Shown piece by piece: positions 15,574 through 21,206 of a stretch of 21,206 nucleotides of DNA. This DNA is from Chitinispirillales bacterium (lineage in GTDB: Bacteria > Fibrobacterota > Chitinivibrionia > Chitinivibrionales > Chitinivibrionaceae): contig JAIRUI010000091.1 of NCBI GenBank assembly GCA_031254455.1, positions 1-21,206 of the forward strand, in the 5' to 3' direction. Within the stretch, counting starts at the first letter, position 1. Every line of letters begins with the position of its first letter. The position numbers were made by a program, and so were the translations under genes. Under the pieces are notes generated by a model. That model was given only the letters and a program-made list of their open reading frames with translations. It had not been told where the DNA came from and did no database searches.

Positions 15574-17361
15574 TTACAAAGCCAAATTTTCGATATTTAT
15601 TTTAATTTGCTCGCAAATTTCCAAACTTTTTTTCTTAATTTTCTCCGGCAAATCGGAAATATTAGGAAAAAGCGATAAATAATATTCTATTCCATCAAGC
15701 ATATTTTTACGAAATTCCAATAAATAATTTTTTTGTTTTTCATCAGAAAGTTGTAATTTTTTTACACTTGTAAGCAAGAAATCCGCATACATTTTCAGTT
15801 CACGAACAAAAAAATGAAGCCTCTCTACTCCTGCAAGCAAATCAATTCGTCCGTAAATATGATCTGTCATTTCTTTGAGTGAATATGTTTTATCAAATGA
15901 GACGAGCGCGGGACCCGGGCAAATAGATACTCCTCTTCCTTCTATTTTCGTGTCTAAATTATTGTTTATCAGAACCGCCGTTCCAAGTCCGACACAAATA
16001 CACGCTTTTTCTTTAACGTCCTCAACGGCTTCGTTTTTCTCGGTAATTGGCAAATCGCTCTCCATAATTTCTCGAATCTTTTGGGTTTGATATTTTCTTG
16101 AAGCGGTGCAGAGCGTTTTTTCGCCGAATTCACCGTTAAGCGCCAAATGATCTTTTGGACATAAACTTCCCGGAGTTCCAGCCGCAATGAATCTTTCCTT
16201 TTCTCTGTCTTTACTATTGTTTCGCAAATTGTTAAACGGAACTCCAATCGGTGAAATTCCACTCAAATAGTAATCGTGTTCTTCCGCGTTTTTAAGTTGT
16301 TCAAGAGTTTCACAATCGACGTTCGTAGTTTCAGGAACAAGTAAAAAAGGCGACCCCCAGCCTACAGAATCCGCTCCGTAACGATCTATCAAAAATTTAT
16401 GTTCCTGCGATGTTCCGACTCCGCCTTGAACGGTAATTTTTATTGGAAAATCGTTTTTAAATTCGGGCAATCCGCGTTTTATAAGCGCTTTTTTCAAAAT
16501 CTCGTTAAGTTGAACGGAAAGCTCATTTTTATTCTTACGAAATTCTTCCAAGATCGGTCCCAACAAAAATCCGTCCGTCGGGAATGCGTGACCGCCGCAA
16601 TTTAAACCCGATTCAATACGAAATTCGCTTACCCACAGCCCTTTTTTTGCAAGAAGTTTCCCCTGAATTAACGCAGAACGGTAGTCGCTTACTTTAAGAG
16701 TTATTTTCTTTTTTATCTCTCCGTTTATATTCGGAAAAAAATCGTCAAATTCCGATATATATGAATACAAATGCTGATTTATTCCAGCCGATAACACAAT
16801 CGAAGAATTTAACGAACTTTGCGCAAACCCGCGCAAAGCGGCGTGAGCGTCATTAAATTCAACGGGCAGCAATTCGCCTTTTTTATAATTTGCTTTGTCG
16901 AGTTTCGTCATAATGTTTACATCTATTGATCCGATAGACAAATGCTCTTTAATCCATGTCTGAATTTCGGTTATTTTTTCCGGTATTGCAGCGTCTTTTA
17001 ATTCTAAGAATTTTTGTTTTATCTCGGAATTTTCAAAAGCCATTTCTAAATATTTGTGTAATTCGCCGCCTTTTTCAAACGTGGAATTTTTTATTTCCTC
17101 AAATTTATTTTGCACTATAATGTTCAAAACGTCAAGATATGCGGTTATCCTTTTTGCACGGTAGTCTATATCATCTTTCTCAATAGCCGAGAAAGGAAGT
17201 TTAAATTGTTTACAATAAAATTCACGCATTTTTTCAACAAGCAAATCATCTACAAGCGAAACAACCGATGATATTCCATAGTGCGCAACTTTTACCGGAG
17301 TATCTATCGTATATCCGATACCCATAACCGGAATATGAAAATTATGCGCGACGATCATCAT
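15574..17361 (-). CDS. Large conserved protein of unknown function
   Basis: I do not recognise a named family, though the opening NFHIPVMGIGYTIDTPVKVAHYG and SVVSLVDDLLVEKMR are reminiscent of conserved hypothetical proteins of Bacteroidota/Fibrobacterota. No signal peptide or membrane segment is visible, so it is probably cytoplasmic. Glycine-rich strands GLNCGGHAFPTDG (~252-264), VQGGVGTSQEH (~311-321) and ADSVGWGSPFLLVPE (~330-344) look like phosphate- or flavin-binding loops of a TIM barrel. Cysteines at about 401 (SLCPKDH), 418 (TLCTAS), 454/456 (KACICVG) and 481 (SICPGP) could bind an iron-sulfur cluster. Both are inference. The start is uncertain: ATGs at 17361 and 17358 follow GGGAGG, while an upstream ATG at 17400 has no such site. 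It is first in the operon with serS. Confidence 0.7.
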   Translation of the reverse strand: MMIVAHNFHIPVMGIGYTIDTPVKVAHYGISSVVSLVDDLLVEKMREFYCKQFKLPFSAIEKDDIDYRAKRITAYLDVLNIIVQNKFEEIKNSTFEKGGELHKYLEMAFENSEIKQKFLELKDAAIPEKITEIQTWIKEHLSIGSIDVNIMTKLDKANYKKGELLPVEFNDAHAALRGFAQSSLNSSIVLSAGINQHLYSYISEFDDFFPNINGEIKKKITLKVSDYRSALIQGKLLAKKGLWVSEFRIESGLNCGGHAFPTDGFLLGPILEEFRKNKNELSVQLNEILKKALIKRGLPEFKNDFPIKITVQGGVGTSQEHKFLIDRYGADSVGWGSPFLLVPETTNVDCETLEQLKNAEEHDYYLSGISPIGVPFNNLRNNSKDREKERFIAAGTPGSLCPKDHLALNGEFGEKTLCTASRKYQTQKIREIMESDLPITEKNEAVEDVKEKACICVGLGTAVLINNNLDTKIEGRGVSICPGPALVSFDKTYSLKEMTDHIYGRIDLLAGVERLHFFVRELKMYADFLLTSVKKLQLSDEKQKNYLLEFRKNMLDGIEYYLSLFPNISDLPEKIKKKSLEICEQIKINIENLAL

Positions 17362-17423
17362 ACCTCCCGAATTTTTAAATGAAAACACTACGATTTTCAT
17401 ATTATTTTTTTAAACAGATTCCG

Positions 17424-17453
17424 GTATTAAAATAATATATGGTACAAAGTCAA
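17424..17453 (-). promoter_or_regulatory. Promoter of the serS-containing operon
   Basis: On the minus strand, TTGACT (17453-17448) and TAATAC (17429-17424) are 18 bases apart, and the predicted start near 17417 gives a leader of about 55 bases to the start codon at 17361. The Rex-type palindrome lies about 120 bases upstream of these boxes, so direct occlusion by Rex is unlikely. Confidence 0.5.
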
Positions 17454-17572
17454 CGGAAAATAAAATAACGAAAATATTTTCAGTATTTACAAAAAATTTT
17501 CTCACTTTTATTTTAGCAAATATTACTTTCTGTGAAAATTATTACTGCATACCGTTAATATTGTCGGTAATT

Positions 17573-17590
17573 TTGTGAAAATTTTCACTA
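17573..17590. promoter_or_regulatory. Rex operator upstream of rex
   Basis: TTGTGAAAATTTTCACTA contains the perfect 14-bp palindrome GTGAAAATTTTCAC (17575-17588) and fits the known Rex site TTGTGAA-N4-TTCACAA except at the last bases. It lies 13 bases before the likely rex start at 17604, with a possible -10 TAATAT at 17556-17561 just upstream. A binding protein here would block rex transcription, implying autoregulation. A degenerate second site with one good half (TGTGAAAA) lies at 17531-17548. Confidence 0.75.
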
Positions 17591-17603
17591 TTGGATGGTT
17601 TTG

Positions 17604-18236
17604 ATGATACCGAATGCGTCAATTGAACGACTGTCGATGATTTACAATTTGCTTGAACAACTTGAAATTATTGGCGATAACGGCGAAATGATTTCTCATA
17701 TTTCTTCCGGTAGAATCGGAGAAATTATAGGGATACCGCCGCATACGATTCGCAAAGACATAAATTTTTTGAGTGATGTCGGACGGCTTGGAAAAGGATA
17801 TCCGATTAAAGGCTTGCGAACGCTTATCGCCGAAAAATTATGTTTGACTAAACGGAAAGCGGCTATTGTCGGGCTTGGGAAAATCGGAAGCGCGATTTTG
17901 GAACACGAAAGATTTTTTTCCGCTGGCGTCGAGATTGCCGCCGGATTTGATTCTGACATAAACAGAATAGACATAATAAAAACCAAAATTCCGCTTTTTG
18001 CGTCGCGGGAAATTACCGAAGTCATACAAAACAAAAATATAGAAATTGCGTTTTTGACTTCGTCGCCCGAATCGGCGAAAGTGTGTTTTGAGCGTTTGGA
18101 AGCGGGAGGAGTTAAAGCTATTTTGAATTTTACTCCGACAATTTTAGCGAGTGAAAAAATTCACATTCGCAATATAGATTTGGTTTTAGAAACAACTATT
18201 CTTTCGGCTATGATTGGTTTAAACGATAATATATAA
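17604..18236 (+). CDS. rex: Redox-sensing transcriptional repressor Rex
   Basis: Rex binds operator DNA when NAD+ is plentiful and lets go when NADH rises, inducing fermentative and respiratory genes. The 210-residue length is normal. The winged-helix N-domain has ISSGRIGEIIGIPPHTIRKDINFL and the wing GRLGKGYPIKGL, the Rex signature. The Rossmann domain has AAIVGLGKIGSA with the GxGxxG dinucleotide loop (90-95) and an Asp at 116 after the second strand, expected for NAD(H) preference. The final domain-swapped helix region is ETTILSAMIGL. An ATG at 17595 adds three residues but has no ribosome binding site; the one at 17604 follows GGATGG. It is 21 bases before serC and follows a Rex operator. 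Confidence 0.93.
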   Translation: MIPNASIERLSMIYNLLEQLEIIGDNGEMISHISSGRIGEIIGIPPHTIRKDINFLSDVGRLGKGYPIKGLRTLIAEKLCLTKRKAAIVGLGKIGSAILEHERFFSAGVEIAAGFDSDINRIDIIKTKIPLFASREITEVIQNKNIEIAFLTSSPESAKVCFERLEAGGVKAILNFTPTILASEKIHIRNIDLVLETTILSAMIGLNDNI

Positions 18237-18257
18237 ACTTTTTGAAAGGAGTTTACA

Positions 18258-19349
18258 ATGGCAAGAGTGTTAAATTTTTCGGCGGGACCGTCTGCTTTGC
18301 CGCTTGCAGTGCTTGAAAGAGCCGCAAAAGAAATGACGGATTATGGGAATACTGGGACTTCGGTTATGGAAATGAGCCATCGTTCTAAAGCGTTTGAAGG
18401 GATTCTTGAAAAGGCGAAAAACGATCTGCGCAAACTTATGGGTATTCCGGAAAATTACGATGTTTTGTTTATGCAAGGCGGCGCATCGACGCAATTTGCG
18501 GCGGTTCCGCTCAATCTTTTGGGAGACAAAGACTGCGCCGATTACGTCGATACGGGAACTTGGGCGAACAAAGCGCTCAAAGAAGCGCAAAAATATTGCA
18601 AAGTAAATATAGTTGCAAGTTCGAAAGAACAAACGTACAACCACATTCCAGAACTTGATAAAAGCAAGTTTAATCCGAACGCGGCGTATTTTTATTTCAC
18701 AACTAACAACACGATTTACGGAACGAAATGGAATAAACTTCCCGAAGCGAGCGTTCCGTTAGTTACGGATATGTCGTCGAGCATTTTGAGTGAACCGGTC
18801 GATGTGGCAAAATACGGACTGATTTATGGCGGTGCGCAAAAAAACATCGGTCCTGCCGGACTTGTCGTTATGATTATACGCAAAGATTTGCTGGAATTCA
18901 GTAAAGAAAACGCAAAAACAATTACACCGACTATGCTTCGTTACGATATTTGCGCGGAAAACAACTCAATGTACAATACGCCGCCGACTTATTCCATCTA
19001 TATCGCCGGATTGGTTTTCGAGCATTTGTTGAATTTAGGCGGATTGGAAGAAATGAAAAAGCGCAATGAAGAAAAGGCGGCGCTGCTTTACGGATTTTTG
19101 GACAATTCAAAAATGTTCAATGCAACGGTTCGCAAACAAGACCGTTCGCTTATGAACGTTCCGTTTGTCACGGGCAACGAAGAATTGGATAGCAAATGTG
19201 TAAAAGAAGCGACTGCGGCAGGATTGATTAACCTAAAAGGACACAGAAGCGTCGGCGGATTACGCGCTTCGATTTATAACGCGATAGATTTGGATGGCGT
19301 TAAGACGCTTGTAAATTTCTTGGAAAAATTTGAAAAAGCAAACGGTTAA
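18258..19349 (+). CDS. serC: Phosphoserine aminotransferase
   Basis: SerC transfers the amino group from glutamate to 3-phosphohydroxypyruvate, the second step of serine synthesis; in many bacteria it also serves vitamin B6 synthesis. The 363-residue product is a class V, fold-type I PLP enzyme. NFSAGPSALPLAVLE is the diagnostic N-terminus. MEMSHRSKAF and FMQGGASTQFAAVPLNLL follow, and TDMSSS has Asp171, which contacts the PLP nitrogen. YGGAQKNIGPAG carries the PLP-binding lysine, Lys195. GHRSVGGLRASIYNA near the C-terminus binds the substrate phosphate. AAAGGAG precedes the ATG. It lies between rex and serA in one operon. Confidence 0.97.
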   Translation: MARVLNFSAGPSALPLAVLERAAKEMTDYGNTGTSVMEMSHRSKAFEGILEKAKNDLRKLMGIPENYDVLFMQGGASTQFAAVPLNLLGDKDCADYVDTGTWANKALKEAQKYCKVNIVASSKEQTYNHIPELDKSKFNPNAAYFYFTTNNTIYGTKWNKLPEASVPLVTDMSSSILSEPVDVAKYGLIYGGAQKNIGPAGLVVMIIRKDLLEFSKENAKTITPTMLRYDICAENNSMYNTPPTYSIYIAGLVFEHLLNLGGLEEMKKRNEEKAALLYGFLDNSKMFNATVRKQDRSLMNVPFVTGNEELDSKCVKEATAAGLINLKGHRSVGGLRASIYNAIDLDGVKTLVNFLEKFEKANG

Positions 19350-19359
19350 GGAGGAACAG

Positions 19360-20526
19360 ATGTATAAAATTCAGACACTTAATAAAATTGCGGCGGTGGG
19401 ATTGGATAAATTAGGACGCGATAATTACGAAATCGCAAGCGAAGTGTCAAATCCCGACGGAATAATTTTACGCAGTTTCAAAATGCACGACATGGAACTG
19501 CCCAAATCGTTAAAAGCGGTTGCGCGGGCGGGTGCGGGAGTAAATAATATTCCGATTGAAAAATGTACGCAAAACGGAATTGTCGTTTTCAATACTCCTG
19601 GAGCAAACGCAAACGGAGTTAAGGAATTGGCGATTGCGGCGCTGCTTATTTCTTCAAGGGACATTATCGGCGGAGTAAATTGGGTTCAGACGCTCAAAGG
19701 ACAAGGGGACGAAGTTCCTAATTCGGTCGAAAAAGGAAAAGCGGAATTCGGCGGATGCGAAATTAAAGGCAAAACGATGGGGGTAATCGGATTAGGCGCA
19801 ATCGGCGTTTTAGTCGCTAACGCCGCCGCCGAACTCGGAATGAACGTTGTCGGTTGCGACCCGTATATTTCCATCGAGGCGGCTTGGGGACTTTCTCCGA
19901 AAGTGAAAAGAGCGAACGCGCTGGAAGCGCTGATTCGCGAATCGGATTATATCTCAATTCATGTTCCGTATATTGACGCTACAAAAGGGATGTTCAATCA
20001 GGAAAAGTTGTCGCTTTGTAAAGACGGCGTACGAATAATTAATCTTGCAAGAGGCGGTTTGGTCGTAAATAAGGATATGAAAGCGGCGCTGGAAAGCGGA
20101 AAAATAGCGTATTACGTAACGGATTTTCCCGATGAAGAAGTTATAACTTACAAGAACGTTATAGCGCTTCCGCACATAGGCGCTTCAACGGAGGAATCCG
20201 AAGATAATTGCGCGATTATGGCGGCTTTGGAAATAAAGGATTATTTAGAAAACGGCAATATAAAAAATTCCGTAAATTTCCCCGATGTCTGCGTCGATAG
20301 AAATCCGGCGAAAACGCGAATTACTATCGCGAATAAAAATATTCCTAATATGGTCGGACAAATTTCGTCTCTGCTTGCCTGTGCCGGAATAAATATTTCA
20401 GAGATGGTTAATAAGCATTTGGACGAAATAGCGTACAATATCATTGATACGGACTCAAAAGTAACAGACGATGTCGTGGCTAAAATTTCCGCTATAGACG
20501 GAGTGATTTCCGTGCGTGTGATTTAA
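19360..20526 (+). CDS. serA: D-3-phosphoglycerate dehydrogenase
   Basis: SerA oxidises 3-phosphoglycerate with NAD+ to start serine synthesis. The 388-residue form has a substrate domain, a Rossmann domain with GVIGLGAIG (141-149), catalytic Arg231 (NLARGGLV), a glutamate in PDEE (259-260) and His272 (LPHIGAST), and one ACT domain (about 319-388) that in the family binds serine for feedback inhibition. It lacks the extra ASB domain of the long ~530-residue forms. An ATG at 19330 lies inside serC, but the start at 19360 follows AAGGAGGA with ideal spacing and is preferred. Ten bases separate it from serC. It is the last gene of rex-serC-serA, and is followed by a hairpin. Confidence 0.96.
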   Translation: MYKIQTLNKIAAVGLDKLGRDNYEIASEVSNPDGIILRSFKMHDMELPKSLKAVARAGAGVNNIPIEKCTQNGIVVFNTPGANANGVKELAIAALLISSRDIIGGVNWVQTLKGQGDEVPNSVEKGKAEFGGCEIKGKTMGVIGLGAIGVLVANAAAELGMNVVGCDPYISIEAAWGLSPKVKRANALEALIRESDYISIHVPYIDATKGMFNQEKLSLCKDGVRIINLARGGLVVNKDMKAALESGKIAYYVTDFPDEEVITYKNVIALPHIGASTEESEDNCAIMAALEIKDYLENGNIKNSVNFPDVCVDRNPAKTRITIANKNIPNMVGQISSLLACAGINISEMVNKHLDEIAYNIIDTDSKVTDDVVAKISAIDGVISVRVI

Positions 20527-20533
20527 TAATTGA

Positions 20534-20561
20534 GGTTTGACCGATTTTGGTCGGTCAAACC
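20534..20561 (+). terminator. Strong hairpin after serA
   Basis: An 11-bp perfect stem, GGTTTGACCGA at 20534-20544 with its complement at 20551-20561, encloses the loop TTTTGG. It begins eight bases after the serA stop. No T-run follows (AACACGACAATG), so it may act as an mRNA 3' stabiliser or a Rho-assisted end rather than a textbook intrinsic terminator. Confidence 0.6.
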
Positions 20562-20691
20562 AACACGACAATGCATCGTTATTATATTATTACGAATAAT
20601 CTTTTCACTGATAAAAAATTATTCAATTAATTATTTTCCGCTACAATCTCCAAACAATAAATTATATTCCGAATAATGAAAAGGGGGATTT

Positions 20692-21206
20692 ATGTCAAAA
20701 TATTTAGATAAAAAAAACGACTTATTATTCAAAAACCAAAATAACCAAAGGAATTTTTACAAACCTATCCAAGATTCAATTAGAGCTTTTGGGCTTACCG
20801 TAGTCACACTATTTCTTGGATTTTTAGTAAATTGTTCCGATCAAACTGACCGGGGCGCGAATCCTCAAAACGATGACGGTAATACCAAAATTATAGCGGG
20901 AATAGAATGCGTTTTAGTAAAAGCGGGGACGTTTATGATGGGCAGTCCGACAAGCGAAAGCGGGCGTTATGACGACGAAACACAACATCAGGTAACGCTC
21001 ACGCAAGATTACTGGATAAGCAAGTATCCGGTAACACAAGCGCAATATCGATCGGTAACGGGAAATAATCCGTCATATTTTAGCGGGGATAACAAACCTG
21101 TAGAACAAGTAACTTGGAACGACGCAGACGCATTTTGTAAGGCGGTAGGCGGACGCTTACCCACAGAAGCGGAATGGGAGTTTGCCGCACGCGGCGGTAA
21201 TAAGAG
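20692..21206 (+). CDS. SUMF1-domain (formylglycine-generating-enzyme-like) protein, partial
   Basis: The frame is open to the window end; about 171 residues are visible. The ATG follows AAAAGGGGGA. A basic N-terminus of about 30 residues precedes a hydrophobic segment (roughly FGLTVVTLFLGFLV) and Cys49, which looks like a lipoprotein signal (LVNC), though Asn before the Cys is unusual. After a short polar linker comes a SUMF1/FGE-sulfatase domain: CVLVKAGTFMMGSP, then DDETQHQVTLTQDYWISKYPVTQAQYRSV, then PVEQVTWNDADAFCKAVGGRLPTEAEWEFAARGG. In true FGEs this fold oxidises a sulfatase cysteine using C-terminal cysteines that lie beyond the window. Many bacterial surface proteins carry the fold without that activity, so the role is open. 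Confidence 0.8.
   Translation, partial: MSKYLDKKNDLLFKNQNNQRNFYKPIQDSIRAFGLTVVTLFLGFLVNCSDQTDRGANPQNDDGNTKIIAGIECVLVKAGTFMMGSPTSESGRYDDETQHQVTLTQDYWISKYPVTQAQYRSVTGNNPSYFSGDNKPVEQVTWNDADAFCKAVGGRLPTEAEWEFAARGGNK

Noticed and set aside
17595..17603. Upstream ATG as the rex start
   Set aside because: No ribosome binding site precedes it, while the ATG at 17604 has GGATGG at proper spacing; the difference is only three residues.

Overview
The window is AT-rich, gene-dense bacterial chromosome. It is mostly housekeeping metabolism, with accessory genes at both ends. The two edge genes are an exported protein with 21-residue leucine-rich repeats and a formylglycine-generating-enzyme-like (SUMF1) surface protein. 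Together with Rex, a short ACT-type SerA and a large conserved protein I associate with Bacteroidota/Fibrobacterota genomes, they suggest a Gram-negative gut-type anaerobe, perhaps Fibrobacterota. That placement is from memory of protein style, not a search.

Layout. 89-610 (-): short secreted LRR protein. 611-1746: 1.1 kb without a convincing gene. It holds two tandem ~240-base structured elements with the same pseudoknot topology but different stem sequences, plus a third, different inverted-repeat structure. 1747-5162 (+): trpF-trpB-trpA-proC, one tight operon behind a near-consensus promoter. 5145-7851 (-): purD-yciO-mazG, converging on and overlapping proC. 7982-10561 (-): clpB, with its own promoter and a palindrome in its leader. 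10969-11730 (+): an inositol-monophosphatase/HisN-like phosphatase. 11727-17361 (-): a four-gene operon (conserved 595-residue protein of unknown function, serS, orphan sensor histidine kinase, TraB/PrgY-like membrane protein). 17604-20526 (+): rex-serC-serA, with a perfect Rex-type operator just before rex. 20692 to the window end (+): a partial SUMF1-domain protein.

How the genes work together. trpF, trpB and trpA cover the isomerase step and both synthase subunits of tryptophan synthesis; proC makes proline. SerB and the other Trp enzymes are not in this window. rex-serC-serA puts an NADH/NAD+ sensor in front of the NAD+-dependent entry step of serine synthesis, and the divergent operon carries seryl-tRNA synthetase, so the locus has a serine theme. 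purD-yciO-mazG groups purine synthesis, a YrdC-fold protein and a nucleotide pyrophosphohydrolase.

The most unusual part is 661-1254. The two non-coding elements keep identical loop sequences and long helices whose bases differ between copies in a compensating way. Their only two kinds of mismatch on the + strand become G-U wobbles on the - strand, and each has a promoter-like sequence on the - strand immediately upstream. I read them as a tandem pair of minus-strand structured RNAs of a family I do not recognise.
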